Below are positions 11,990 through 24,700 of a stretch of DNA of 64,000 nt, in pieces (position 1 is the first letter of the stretch; every line of letters starts with the position of its first letter). The DNA comes from Diphasiastrum complanatum (lineage: Eukaryota; Streptophyta; Lycopodiopsida; Lycopodiales; Lycopodiaceae): assembly GCA_029204225.1 (NCBI GenBank), contig CM055100.1, forward strand, positions 26,552,649 to 26,616,648. Reading direction: 5' to 3'. Below the pieces are notes generated by a model. The model worked only from the letters and a program-made list of their open reading frames with translations, was not told the DNA's origin and searched no databases. The position numbers and the translations under genes were made by a program.

Positions 11990-13115
11990 AATTTCATCAA
12001 ATTTTGATTTCTCAAAAACCAGCAAGAACTAACATTCACATGACTGGCAGCAACTCCAAGGTACTGTTCCAGACCTGCATAGAAACCTGTGAAGGTTACT
12101 TCCCAATAGATTTTGAAAAAATAGAGAAAAACCCATAAAAATTTAAAAATCCCTTGTAAAAATGAAAAAAATTTCAAAAATCAAAACTAACCTTCGCAGA
12201 GCTCTCTAAAGTTCCGTCTCATTGAGACAAGAATACAAAGAAGTCTGCGAGAGTTAGATCCCAAAAAAAGTGCCCCTGTGAAGGTTCCCAAGAGCAAAAA
12301 GTGGCCTAGAACCTTCTCATACATCAAGTTTTTGAGTTTCCTTGGGAAGTAACTCTTGTAGCTTGGTAAGCAAGTGGATCTGACTCATATACAAGCACAT
12401 ACCAGTCTGCGAGGGTTTGTTCCCAGAAAATCTTAAAATTTTAAAAAAAAATCCAAAAAAAATACTTTTTTCAGGATCTTTTGAGTTTCCTTGGGAAGTA
12501 ACCCTCGCAGCTAGGTGAGCAGATAAATCTGACTGAGATACAAGTGCATACCAGTCTGCAAGGGTTTGTTCCCAGAAAATCTTAAAGTTTAGCAAAAAAA
12601 AAACCACAAAAAAATGCACTTTTTTCTTTCTGAGTTTCCTTGAGAAGTAACACTTGCAGCTAGGTGAGCAAATGAATCTAACTAAGATACAAGTGCATAC
12701 CAATCTGCGAGGGTTTGTTCCCAGAAAATCTTAAAATTTTACAAAAAGCCCACAAAAAAATGCACTTTTTTCAAGATTGCTTGAGTTCCCTTGAGACATA
12801 AATCTTGCAGCTTGATGAGCAGGTGAATCTGACTGAGATACAAGTGCATACCAATCTGCGAGAGTTTGTTCCCAGAAAATCTTAAAATTTTGCAAAAAAA
12901 ACACAAAAAAATGCACTTTTCTTAAGATTTTCTAAGTTTCCTTGAAAAGTAACTCTTGCAGCTTGGTGAGCAGCTGAATTTGACTGAGATAAAAGTGCAT
13001 ACCAGTCTGCAAGGTTTTTTTCCCAGAAAATCTTAAAATTCTGCAAAAAGACCCCAAGAAAATACACGGTTTTCATGATTTTTTGAGGTCTGCTTGGAAT
13101 TAGCCTTTGCAAAGA
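11990..13115 (+). repeat. Tandem array, about 150-bp unit, in the B leader
   Basis: The landmark CCCAGAAAATCTTAAA recurs at 12,422, 12,571, 12,720, 12,871 and 13,022, a spacing of 149-151 bp. Weaker matches near 12,102 and 12,262 extend the array to about seven units. Each unit carries TCTGCGAGGGTTTGTT before the landmark and a GAGTTTCCTTGGGAAGTAAC block after it. The array lies between the primer site and gag, so it is 5' leader sequence. Element D has a diverged leader with a similar period at 35,390-36,030. Confidence 0.85.
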
Positions 13116-13711
13116 GTTTTTTTAGATAGATCTAGCGAAGATCTAGCTACTGTGAAATTTTTGTGTAGATCCAATGGTTAGTTTTAGAAATATCTAAGAA
13201 AAAGTGCCAAAAAAAACTAGTTTTTTCAAGATCCTGATAAATATGCCCATCAAGAACTCTTGCATGATTCACATTGTCTAGAAATGGTCCATATACAGCT
13301 ATTGTAGGAAGGTTGAAGATTAGATTCACTCAGATCTAAAGAAATCTTAACAGAGAAAAAAAAAAAAAACCACAAAGAACCAAGAAAAGGAACTAAAATC
13401 ACACTATTAGCCAACTGAAACTGGTCAGATCTTGTCAAATCTAGGTTGCAGTCACAATATCCATCAAGATCCAACATCCATGGACTGAACTCCAGATCAA
13501 GTTGATCAGTACCAATCATTGCGGTTATCTGTTAAATCCATTTCTGTTTCTGTTCACATCCATACGGATCTCTCTTTTCTTGATTCTTTTCTCCTCTTCT
13601 TTTTCTTCTTCCACCTCAAAAAAAAAAAAGAAAGTTGGAACACCAGAGTCATTGAGCAAACCTTGAAACAATTCACCAACTAGCTACTTTGCGACATTCT
13701 AGTGCTGAACT
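13116..13711 (+). other. Remainder of the B leader before gag
   Basis: AT-rich sequence with repeated AGATC-type words, a short poly(A) run near 13,355 and another at 13,620. No gene. The first gag ATG follows at 13,712. Confidence 0.5.
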
Positions 13712-15535
13712 ATGGAGACCGCCCTTGTAGGATTATCAAAATTAAAAAAGTTCCCTGCTGAAACAATCCGAGACTACACCTATCAGATCTATCATCTAGT
13801 GAAGGATTGTGATCCCCCGATTCCCCAACAGATCATCATGGCAAAATACTATGCCGGAATGTCCAAAAGGATCAGATCTGGTATGGAAGAGTTAGCATCC
13901 TATGCATCGCTTGCAAAACTTTGTAAGGATGCTGTCTTGATGGAAATCTCACTCGGGAAGAAGGATTTTCCCTATCCAGATGGGGAATCAAAGGAACAAA
14001 GGTCGACAATGAGCAATGATCCAACAAGAATGAAACCCCATGCAAGGCAATAAATTGCAACAAGGTCAAGCAGATCAAGTGCAGCGGAAGACCAAGAACC
14101 TTACAGTTCAAGCTATCAGCAAGCTTATGCTCTCTCTATTAAGTTTCTTGAAAGGGACGAATGTACCTTCTGTTTTGGAGATCATCCATGTACCAGGTGT
14201 CCAATCAAGAATCCGCGCTTGTTAAAAGGACAAAATATAGAACAACAAGCTTGTCAACAGCAAGATCCAGTGGTTCAACGGTCAGAAGCAGAATCAAGCC
14301 AACAAGGAGCTCACCAGAAGGATGGATGTCATATTGATCCATCTAAATCACGAGTTCCTTCAACAAACAGTAGCAAGGTAAAAGTTTTGGTTATATCCTC
14401 TTGCATGTCACCAAATTCAATGGAGGACCATAACAGCCTACCAATCTACTTTGTGGAAGATCCTAAGGGGAATCTATTACCAGTGTATGCCTATCAACTT
14501 AGAGGCAATGGTGTATTGCACTCGGTAAGATGCTATGGATGCGGAGGAAAACACAGTCGTGCTGAATGTCCACATCGAGGGGATCCATCAACATTTGATC
14601 CCTCGTGTTTACAATGCGGAGTTAATCATCCATGCCGAGATTGTCCGATGAGAAATCCACAAATAGCCAGGAGGCATTTGGCCTATGTAGACCGACATGC
14701 ACCTGTGGTGACCCTTCCACCTCAAACGCACTATAAAAGAAAAATCTTAGTGCCACTGGGCTACGAAGCGAGTGATGAAGAAGACAATCTGGCAAAAGTC
14801 CCAAAGTATGCAAAGATACCCTTGGGCAAACAAGTAAAACCATCACAGAAGACAGAGATGTTAGAATCCATCATGCCAATGGTAACTGAAGAAGTCAAGA
14901 AATTGGCATCCGACGAAGTCCAACGGATTTTACCAAGTCTCTTGGCGCAATCACTACAAAGAATTCTTAGTGATGAATTACAAAGTGGACTAGCGTCAAC
15001 AGAGCAACTTGAAGGCAATTCAACACAAGATCCAAGGAAAAGTGCAGTCACGCAGCCTTCAACAGGGAAGTGCAATGACCAAGAGAAGACTAAAGTTGAT
15101 GATTGCCCCTCAACGAGCAAGATTCAACCAAAGTCTAATTGTTCCACAATTCAACAGATCCCCAAATCAACGCCAATTTGGGGTATATCCATTCTTCAAA
15201 GGCCAAATCCAGGGATTCCAAGCCCAAAACGGCCAATTGTACAACAAGAACCAGCACCTACAATGACAAAGCCTTGTCCTAAATCTATGATATTGACTGC
15301 TGAGGAAAGTCATCAGGTTGATGCATACTTCAAATAGCTGGACAGACAAGAGCATCAAACAAGCACTTCATATCCACATTATGGTTTGGAGGAGTCCATG
15401 ATGTTGGGACCAGTTGTGCCAATCTATGAGGATCATGTTTTATCTTGGGATACTCTGATGGAATGCCTCAACTACCCAATTGTTGATAAACAAGGTTATC
15501 TGGAATGGCCACCAGACCCTTATGGGTATTATTGA
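13712..15535 (+). pseudogene. Gag of element B, with three short zinc knuckles
   Basis: Structural polyprotein of a Ty3/gypsy-type element. One continuous frame of 608 codons is broken only by UAA at 14,051-14,053 and UAG at 15,335-15,337. Residues 1-110 look like the end of a capsid domain (DYTYQIYHLVKDCDPPI then IIMAKYYAGMSKRIRSGM). Three knuckles follow: CTFCFGDHPCTRC (14,162-14,200), CYGCGGKHSRAEC (14,531-14,569) and CLQCGVNHPCRDC (14,606-14,644). All are C-X2-C-X3-H-X4-C, one residue shorter than the usual C-X2-C-X4-H-X4-C, and each is followed by Pro. The C-terminal half is basic, Gln- and Pro-rich, with a Glu/Leu-rich helical stretch (about 14,860-15,000). No protease or RT follows. 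The ATG is the first in frame after the leader, but the capsid looks N-terminally short. Confidence 0.75.
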
Positions 15536-15706
15536 AAATCTGGTAAGTCCCAGTTCTTGCTGATCATCCACTAATAAAGCCTCAGGTTTTACGTAAGCGA
15601 ATTCTATCCATGCTTTTCCTGAAGCAGCCATGTCCCAACAATAAAAGAACCGACGACAGTTCCAGTCTAGTGCCGAGGGACTGGCACTACTTTGGGCTGT
15701 GGACCA
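15536..15706 (+). other. 3' internal end of element B, remnant of a terminal ORF
   Basis: In one frame this reads MSQQ, a stop, then KNRRQFQSSAEGLALLWAVD, running into the LTR. Element C at its 3' end reads MSEKNALLNQQSAEGPTLLQ before its own LTR. The shared AEG..LL.AV end suggests that B retains the last codons of the ORF found in C, and that B arose by deleting pol and most of that ORF. Confidence 0.6.
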
Positions 15707-16447
<741 letters not shown>

Positions 16448-16451
16448 GTAC

Positions 16452-17264
16452 TGTAGGGTTGAAGATCTTATGTAGTATAGCCCTCCCGCCTGTCAACAAG
16501 GGCTAGATCACTGGATAGGTACCTAACTATGCATAGATGCTACTTTTAGTTAGTTTCCTACTTTCTCCCTTAACTCTACTCACCACTAACACTATTCTCC
16601 TTTAACTCTACTCCTCTACACTAACATTCATCATGATTTGGGTGAAGGAAAGGGATAGAAAAGAAGAGATTGAGAAGAGAAGAGAGAAAGAGAGAGAGAT
16701 AGGGTGGAGGTTAGCTCAAATGCACATTATACTTGCTAAAGGAGAAACATAAGCTATTGAAACCAAAAAGCATGAACTTGAAAGCAATTGAAAACAACAA
16801 GAGAAATAGCAAGCATTGAATTGCAAATGAGGATGCTTCTCTTCCAAAATTGGTAGAGTTTCCTCCTTCTCATTAAGCATGAAAATAGTGTACAAATGGT
16901 GCCTTTTTATAAAATGGGGAAGGCCCTTTCCCCTCAATCCTATTGGCTAATATTCACAATGATCCTATCCATTCATCTTGGACCCAACTTGATCCAAGGG
17001 TCCACAAAAAGTACATTAGAAATCACAAGATTCATGTGAGTTCCAATTTGGACACAACTCTAAAAAGTAATCTCTAAGTTTAAAAATGACATTGGGCCTC
17101 TAGTTTTATTTTAATTCCAAGGCCCAAGTCATGTTTATTTTATTTACAACTTTATTTGCGTGCTCATTGGGCCATGGGCTTATACACGCAGGATGCCATG
17201 CCCTCGCAACACATTTTATTGGATGATTTTATTTATTTACACTTTGTTGGGAATACCCCCAACA
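16452..17264 (-). mobile_element. 3' LTR of element E/C, 813 bp
   Basis: On the minus strand it starts TGTTGGGGGTATTCCC at 17,264 and ends AACCCTACA at 16,452. The 40 bp before its start (AGTGCCGAGGGACC ... GTGGGTCC) match the 40 bp before the B 3' LTR, identifying the internal side. The end portion (16,452-16,700) is the reverse complement of the D 5' LTR end at 34,785-35,035, where a primer site follows. The segment 16,714-16,794 recurs at 34,365-34,443. Confidence 0.8.
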
Positions 17265-20200
17265 GGACCCACGGCCTGAAGTAGTGTCGGTCCCTCGGCA
17301 CTCTGCTGATTTAGTAGAGCGTTTTTTTCGCTCATCTTTGTTGGATGAGGTAGGTGGTAACGTCCTCCATAAAGTTGAGGCGGTCCAATTTTTTCAAGTC
17401 CTTTGGCGTGTGAAGAGACTTGTGGACCCCCCCGCAGCCAATCTTGGTCGAACCATGTTTGGAATCGGCGTGTCCATGGATCACCCAGAAGCGCAGCTCG
17501 GTAATATACACGAGCTATTGGCAGTTGATCTTCGACTTTGTCTGAAGGTAGCACCTTATTAACATCAAAGAATATGGATGGGAGAAAATTGTCCCATTTA
17601 CTTTCAATCCCCATCAGATGTTCTAAATCCCGGGCGTAAGTGGCTGTCGCACGGACTGTGGGATCATGGCAATTGATGTATTGGTTGGCGAATGCGGTGA
17701 GAGCCCTTTTGGCATCACATCCGTAGTCCACCCATATTCTGATTGTACGACTGGCCAATTGAAATTCTAAAGTGTGATTTTGTCCATAGGGGTGCCGCAT
17801 TCTGCCCATTTGGATCTTCGTGGACATGGCAGGAAGTGCCCGTTCACCCGAAATTGTTGTGGACTCATCACGTAGTCCCTGATGGCTGCAGGGTCTCTTT
17901 CAAATAACTGCTGAAGCCACTCTGGTTGTGGTTGGAGGGTGGGCAATTCTTGAAGTTCATTTCCCTTTATGGTCTGAGCTGAGAACGATATTTGCCAGCC
18001 GCCTCTTGATGACTCGTGGGGATATTTTGATAAAAATTCATTGATTTTCTCCTCCACGGACTTCGGTCTTCGAAAGGCTCGGCTAGCAGATATCGTACGC
18101 GAACCTCTGGATGATGTTGCTTGGCTTTGGCTGGTGGTTGCGCCTTGGCCCTGGTCTCATGTCTTAGAAGTCACATCTGTCTGCCCTTGGTCTTGTTCTT
18201 CGGACCCTTGATTTGGTTGAGATCCCCCTGCTACCTACTGGCTCTGATCTTGGCCGGTACTAGCCTGTGCAGCATCAAAATTAGGTGGCGGTGGAATTAC
18301 CACAGGGGTGGGTTGGGCCTTCGTGTCCATGAATTTTTGGCACGCCTTGAGGGCTTGCTTGGCCTGGGCGAGCTCATGAGTTGTGCTTGTCCGATACTTG
18401 TTGAATTTTGTCTGGTAGTTGTTTAAGGTTTGGCTATAAACCTGCACCTGACGTCGTAGAAGATTCATCTTGAATTGAGAAAGCGGCCTTGAGTCCGGTG
18501 CAGGTTGAGCTAACTAGATGAGCTTTTTGTCTTGTAGGGCTTTGACCTCCGTCCCCAGGCACGTATTCTCTGTTTCCAAAAGGGTAAGTTGCGCTTGGAT
18601 GGGGGCAAGCCATTGGGACTCTTCAGCTTGAAGCTCCTGCACCTTCGTGGAGGCCTTACTCAGCGCGTTGGAGAGGCTTTGGATATATTTGTTGAGGCCT
18701 TCTTCCTTCTGCTGCAGCTTGGCAATCTCTTGGTGCCCTGCTTGTTCGTGTTGTTGAGCCAAAATCAGCTCTTGCTGCAGCTTGGTGAGGTCTGCTCACA
18801 GTTGTGTATTACTTGTCGCCAGGTGTAGTACCCTGCTTTCCAGAATAGCTTTGGCTGCTACCACATCCAGGATGTATTTTCCCAAAGTTTGGTATGTCGT
18901 CGTTAGATCTGTGAGAGCAGCCGATACACTGGCACTAGCAGGGGCTTGTGTTGTATCGGCCCCGACGATTTGTAGAATCTCATAGTCATTATCTTCTATC
19001 AGGTTCTCATTGGACCTGATGCCATCTGGGATGGTAGGATCGGTCCGATCTGGCGATGGTACAAACAATGTTTGGACAAATGCGTCATCAGGCAACAGTT
19101 GGTTGCCCTCGGCAATCTTTGTTGGCGAAGCGGGTGGGGTTTGAGAAATAACTATGGAAACAGGGTGAGGACGGTTTGTCCAAACGAGAGACTGGGAGGA
19201 ACAGAGGAAAACTAGAGGGTGGTGTGGAGTATGGAAGAAGGTGAGGATGGAGCAGAAAGTGTCTGGCATGGGGGTGAAAATCTGATAACTTGCATCCATG
19301 CCAGAGTGTCGGGGGACAGTTGTGAATCAGAAGGATTGAATGGAATGGAAGCAACGGTGGCGGCAGGAGTGATGGAAGATGTGATGGTGATGGATGGAGT
19401 AGTTGATACTAGAAGAAAAGTAGGAGTGATATCAACAGAAGAAACGGGGATAGAGACAGAAACAAATGTGGATGGAACAGGAAGAGAGGTAGCGACGACA
19501 GAAATTGGAGTGAGGGGTTGCACGAAAGAAGAAGTGGCGGTTGTTGATGGGGTGGTTAGTGCGGTAGAGGAGGTGCATCTTCGGGTAGCAGGTGGAGATG
19601 TGGATGTAGAGGCAGCGCCACACATTTGTTTGCTAGCCGTTGTGTTAATAACTACAGGCTGCTGGATGTCTGAGATGGCGGATAAAGGTTAGTACGTGGC
19701 ACGAGGGTAGACAAAAGGGATGAGCGTTGGAAACCATGCACTTTCGTCTCGAGAAGTGCATAGACATAGTTACACAACATGGGGCCTGCTGCGATTCACT
19801 CACGATTGTCGGGTTTGATGGAGTTGGTTAGTTCTCAAATAAGAAAGCTATGTCAGCCGTATGGCACAATGAAGGGACCAGGGAATTCCAGAAAGGATTC
19901 CACTATCTGACTCAGCAGCATAGATCAGGTAACCATTGCTAGTTTGGATGAGAATTTTTGGTGTGGTTGGGTGATGAATGGTTTGATCAGAGCTTTGGCG
20001 TGGCGATGGGAGATGGGTTGACGATCACCCAACATGATGCCAACGGTGACCATCGAGTCGGGGTTAATCCTAACTTTGTATGTGGTACCTTGGTACAGGA
20101 AGTGGAAACGAGCCTTGTCCTCGTCCCAGGTGGCGTAAGCGTGAAGGGCAAGGCCCATGTTAATCTCAGAATGGAAGAGCGCCGGGTAAAAATCCATTGC

Positions 20201-20338
20201 CGCTAGAAGTGGACCGGCTATCTATAGCCATGGTTGGATTGGAGCATCATAGGGTAGAGGCCAAATTTGTGTGGCCTCGAGGATGTCACGCTGGATCACT
20301 TGTTTGGCGCCAGAGTCTTCAGAGGATGAGATGGCCAT
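17237..20338 (-). pseudogene. Extra ORF downstream of pol, coiled-coil protein (element E/C)
   Basis: Function not recognised. The minus-strand ATG at 20,338 opens MAISSSEDSGAKQVIQRD. The reading, broken by stops and frameshifts, continues for about 1,000 codons. Parts in order: an N-terminal globular-looking segment (19,925-20,197: NMGLALHAYATWDEDKARFH, YKVRINPDSMVTVGIMLGDR); a Ser/Thr/Pro-rich linker (19,212-19,625); a long coiled-coil (18,235-18,990, e.g. NALSKASTKVQELQAEESQW); and a C-terminal globular segment (17,237-18,057: RTIRIWVDYGCDAKRALTAF, GDPWTRRFQTWFDQDWLRGG). The last residues read into the LTR. By eye the N-terminal part recalls the module annotated as 'putative plant transposon protein'; this is inference. 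No transmembrane segment was seen, so a classical envelope protein is unlikely. Confidence 0.6.
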
Positions 20339-21432
20339 GTTAGCAGTGATGATTAGTGGTCAAAAAAATAGAAAAAACGGTGGAAAATGGAAAAGGGTGT
20401 GGAAACGGTAGAAAATTGTGAATAATGAGTGTTGGATGGTAAGGAGTGTAGTTCAGAGTGCAGATCAGTGTTCAATATATCAGATGACAACTGGTAGGAA
20501 GTTTGGTTGCAAACGGAGAACTTGGTAATTTCAGAGTAAATTTTGACAAAGCTTCGCTAAAAAAGGTGACAAATGGCTCGAATTCGGCTCTTATATAGTG
20601 GAACTTAGAGTGCATATTAGGTGAAATCCACTTTCCCTTGCTCAGTTCCACCCAAATTTTGGCAGACACCTTCTTCACAAAATTCTAAGACCTTAGGGAA
20701 GTCTGCGAGAGTTCGGAAGGTGATTTGACTACTATGCGAAGGTTCTGCGCGAGTTCAGGCTATCTGCGAGGCTTCAACTCTCGCATGAAGTGATCTCTTG
20801 CACAACTTGTTTCTGTGATTGGATTTTCAAGATCAGACCATGTAGGCAGGCTAATTATACTGCTCTGATTCCATTTAGGCACCTTGCGAGGGTTGGTAAG
20901 ATGATCTTGATGCTCTACGAGGGTTCTAAACATTCAGCTTCTGGAAACTCTTGCATACACTAAAAAATGATGATTCCTCCATCAAGAACTCTCGCAGAGA
21001 TTTTCATGGATGCATCTAGGTCAGATCTGGTGACTGTCCAATTTTCAAGAGCTATCTCCCAGGGGATCTCAAAAAAATCATAAAAAAGTGCTCTTTTAGA
21101 GTGTTTTTTGACGAGATCTCGAGATGTTCTGATTTTTAACTTTTGTAAACTGGTAATCAACTTCATCCAGGCTTGATCTGACTTTTGGTGGTTCTCTGGA
21201 AATTTTGATGGATTCTTGGTAGTAGATCCATCAGTCAATCTAATGATCTGCTTCTTTTCTTATCCTATTTGGATCTGGATCCTCCTTGGATTTTGTTGGA
21301 TTTCTCCGATCTTGCCAGATCTAGCTGAATCTTGATGGATCTAGCTTGATTTGGCTTGATCTCCTTAGATCTAGTGGTGATAGCTTAGCAGATTAGCTTT
21401 TTGTAACGTGTCACCCCCAATTTGGATCTGTC
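20339..21432 (-). other. Spacer between integrase and the extra ORF
   Basis: Non-coding. Contains several TGCGAGAGTT/AACTCTCGC motifs in both orientations (near 20,702, 20,755, 20,772, 20,886, 20,985), as in the leaders of B and D, and an AGATC-rich block at 21,240-21,400. No primer site or LTR end was found here. This supports E pol and the downstream ORF being one element, although a truncated leader of a separate element cannot be excluded. Confidence 0.5.
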
Positions 21433-22785
21433 TCACTGTGGTGGCCAATACTTGTGCAACCGGCTACCGTTGATGGGTGTGTCAAATGGTGTCCCATCTA
21501 GCTTTTCTAAGTTCACAGCTCCATGATTACGAATTTCCTTGATCCTATAAGGACCTTCGCTAGTGAATTTTAAGTTTCCCTTGATCGCCTTGGTTTTATA
21601 CATCAGGACCAGATCTCCTGAACAAAGATCCTTCTTTTGTAATCTGCGATCATGCCAAGCTTTGCATCTTTTCTTTTCAGTTGCCAGTGCATGCACAACT
21701 AGTAAGCGTGTTTCACAGAGTTTATGTAGAGCTTTGTGGCGTAGCTGTAGAGATTTGGACTCATTAAGACGTTGCGCGGTGGCAATCCTTAATGAAGGAA
21801 CTAAAAACTCTACTGGCATTACAGCATCCTGACCATATATCAATTGGAAGGGTGTTTGATATGTGCTTCCTTTATATACTGTCCTGAATGCCCACAGTGC
21901 AGCATGCAACTTGTGTTTCCAATCTGATTTGCTAGCTTCAACTGTTTTCGTGAGCACGCTACACAGGATCTTATTGGATGATTCTGCTTGCCCATTACCA
22001 TGAGGATAATAAGGCGTATTGGTTCTGTGGATCACGAAGAATTTCTCCAACAGGACCTTGATGGTCTCGTTGATGAAATGGCTTCCGCGATCACTGACTA
22101 GCTCCACCAGGCATCCGAAATGCACAATGATATTTTCATAAAGGAACTTGGCAGTGGTCCTAGCATCAGCTACTCTTACTACCTTGGCTTCGACCCATTT
22201 GGTGAGGTAGTTTGTGGCTACGATTATGTATCGAACGTGGGAACTCCTTGCTGTAGGGTGAGTTGGACCGATATAATCCAATCCACATTTTTCGAATGGT
22301 GCTTAGGCTAAGACTGTGTGTAGTAGGTCATAGTTCAATCTCGTTGATCTCCTTGCCCTTTGGCACACATTGCACTTTTTCAAGTATTCCTCCATATCTT
22401 TATGAATCGTTGGCCACCAACATCCTGATTGCAGGATCTTGCGAACTGTAATGTCAGATGCAAAATGACCCCCACCCATGCCTTTGTGTGAAAGCGAAAT
22501 GATTTGGGTGGTCTCATGAGGAAGAATACACTGCCAAAGAATTCCATCAAGACCTCTTCGGTACAACTGGCCGACAATCAGCTGATAAGGTCTAGCCTTC
22601 AAGATCAATTTTCGCTGTTCCTCATTTGGTAGTGATTTGTCTGGTTGGCCCCGCATTAGATATTCAACAATGTCGGCAGCCCATTCTGGTACTGTGTCCA
22701 CGTAAAATAAGACAGCATCTGCCAACTCATCATCGAGTTGTGTTGCAATCTCCTTTCCCTTGATTCGTGACACATGATCTGCCAT
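21433..22785 (-). pseudogene. Gypsy integrase, element E
   Basis: Inserts the cDNA into the host genome. On the minus strand the N-terminal zinc-binding HHCC module is visible (SHKGMGGGHFASD then CNVCQ), followed by the catalytic core with Asp in LDYIGPT, Asp in SDRGSHF and Glu in QAESSNK, so the DDE triad is present. The C-terminal part (GDLVLMYKTKAIKGNLKF ... GPYRIKEI) resembles the usual gypsy GPY/F-type tail and ends SRLHKYWPPQ at 21,433. There is one stop between the HHCC module and the core (near 22,305). No chromodomain was recognised after the GPY/F region. Confidence 0.9.
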
Positions 22786-23851
22786 GTAGTTTTCCCTTGC
22801 AAACTACTATCCGAAAATCAAACTCCAATAATAAAAGTAGCCATCTGGTGATTCTTCCGGTGTTGCAAGTTTTATTAACGAGATAGAGCAAGGTTTGATG
22901 GTCCGTATAAAAAGCAAAATGTGTGGCCATCAAGTAATGTTGAAAGTTTTTAACCGCATAAATCATTGCCAGTGCTTCCTGCTCTGTGGTTGAATAGTTT
23001 ATTTTGGTATCACTGAGCTGTCGGCTTGCAAACCAGATTGAAAAATCCTTTTTGTGTTCACCTGGCTGGCTAAGACTGCTGCAACTGCATACTTTGATGC
23101 ATTCATATGCACGTGAAACTCAATGGACCAATTGGGTGGGCGTAAGATTGGTGTTGAAACCAATGCATCCTGAAAGCCTTTAGGGCGTCCTCATTCCAAT
23201 GTGGATCCGTTGTGAGTTTGTAGATTGGTCTGGCTAATTCCGCAAAATCAAGAGTGAAGATCCTATAATAGTTAGCATGACCCATGAAAATGTAGACCTC
23301 GTGGATCATCCCTGGTGGTGGTAGATCAAAAATGATCCTGATCTTTGATAGATATGTGGTGATCCCGTGTCTTGACACTATATGGTCGAGAATCAAGCCA
23401 TGTGTCACCCTGACATTTTTCTGGGTTCAGGGAGATCTGGTATTCGCGGCATTTTTGTAACACCTTCTCCAAATTGGATAAGTGTTCTGAATCTGGTCCA
23501 TGCACGCACAGATCATCCAAGAAAATTTCCAGAAATTTTTGCAAATAATCTTTGAATGCCGTCTGCATGACTCGCTGGAAAGTGCTTGGGGAATTGCAAA
23601 GTCCGAATGACATCACTTTATAGGCATAGGTTCTCCATTCCATGGCAAATGTTGTCTTGTGCTGGTCCTGGGGGGCTATTTTCACTTGGTTGTAGCCGCT
23701 GAAGCCATCCAGAAAACTGTAGGCTTCGGCACCAGCTACCCTGTCGAGGACACTTTTCGTAAATGGTAAAGGAAAATGGTCCTTTTTGGTGACTGCATTT
23801 AGCGCCTTCAAATTCACACTGGATTTCCTTCGTTAATTTTTGTGAAGTCAC
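22786..23851 (-). pseudogene. Gypsy RT and RNase H, element E
   Basis: RT palm: LDGFSGYNQVKIAPQDQHKT, then FGLCNSPSTFQRVMQ and the active site FLDDL (YxDD family box with Leu in place of Tyr). After a frameshift the connection domain reads MGHANYYRIF, and RNase H follows (22,730-22,966: YLMATHFAFYTDHQTLLYLV). Several frameshifts and stops are present. The N-terminal RT part is missing: the sequence starts at LKALNAVTKKDHFPL, next to the decayed integrase end of element F. Confidence 0.85.
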
Positions 23852-24700
23852 CTAGTTCTTCAATATTAGTCAACCTTTCGTTTATACATTATGCATCTGT
23901 TCGTTGAGCTTGAATACGAAAAGTTTTCATCTCAAATTCAATTGGCAAAATAGGATGTATACCATACGTAAGAAAATATGGTGTCTGCTTCGTCGTGATT
24001 TTTTCTGTGTTGCAATAAGCCCAGAGAACTGATGGTAGTTTCTAATCCCGATCCATTGCATGTGCAATAGTAATTTTGTTCAAGATCTTACATAAAATTC
24101 CATTAGCTCTTTCTGTCAAACCGTTTGCTTTTGGATTATATGGTGTAGTTTTTCTGTGTTTGATCAGAAAATATGTTGTCAGCAACCATATCGTGTCTTT
24201 TAAAAAATGTGTACCTCGGTCACTTACTAGTTCAAGTGGACAACCATATCTTGTGATTATACTTTTGAATAAGAACGTCGCGACAGTTTTCGCATCGTTT
24301 CGTTTCGTCGGCTCTGCTTCAACGTTCTTTGTAGCATAATCCATTGCAACTAGAATATAACGACATTTCGTATGTCGAGTCACATGTTTGATTGGACCGA
24401 CAAAGTCAATCTCCCACTTTCAAATGGTGCAAGAGACAGGATTGGTGTCAATGGCCAATTCATTGCTCTTGTAGACTTACCAGATCTCTGGCATGGATCA
24501 CATGAACGAATAAAATCATATACATCCTTGAACATTGTTGGCAGTCAATATCTTATTAACAGTATTTTTCAAAGCAAAATGTCCACCAGCATCTTCTGAG
24601 TGTAAGGCTTTAACGACCTTTTTAATGTCTTCAGTTTCGAGACATCTTCGAAGCTGATGATCTGCACCAAGCTTGTACAAGATATTGTTAATAATCATAT
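23852..24700 (-). pseudogene. Gypsy integrase, element F
   Basis: Minus strand: core with Asp in KWEIDFVGPIKHV, Asp in ELVSDRGTHFL and Glu in KANGLTERANG. The downstream helix region (LWAYCNTEKITTKQTPYFLT, YGIHPILPIEFEMKTFRIQA) lies in frame after a stop near 24,042 and fades at about 23,880, where element E begins. The HHCC module is at 24,516-24,698 (EDAGGHFALKNTVNKIL). The tail of this integrase type is seen detached at 40,010-40,242. Confidence 0.85.

Noticed and set aside
12317-13112. Several similar minus-strand frames (FKIFWEQTLADWYALVSQS type)
   Set aside because: The peptide recurs because the 150-bp tandem repeat has a length near a multiple of three; it is non-coding leader on the opposite strand to gag.
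11990-13115. CRISPR-like periodic repeats
   Set aside because: Units are 150 bp, contiguous and diverged, with no short repeat-spacer pattern, and the context is a plant retrotransposon.
14622-15120. Minus-strand frames opposite B gag
   Set aside because: Shadows of the gag frame, which has recognisable zinc knuckles on the plus strand.
19219-19692. Plus-strand frame of 157 codons opposite the E/C extra ORF
   Set aside because: Mirror of the Ser/Thr/Pro-rich minus-strand segment; the minus strand fits the element orientation and neighbours.
17237-20338. Calling the E/C extra ORF an envelope gene
   Set aside because: No signal peptide, transmembrane segment or fusion-like region could be seen; only the position is env-like.
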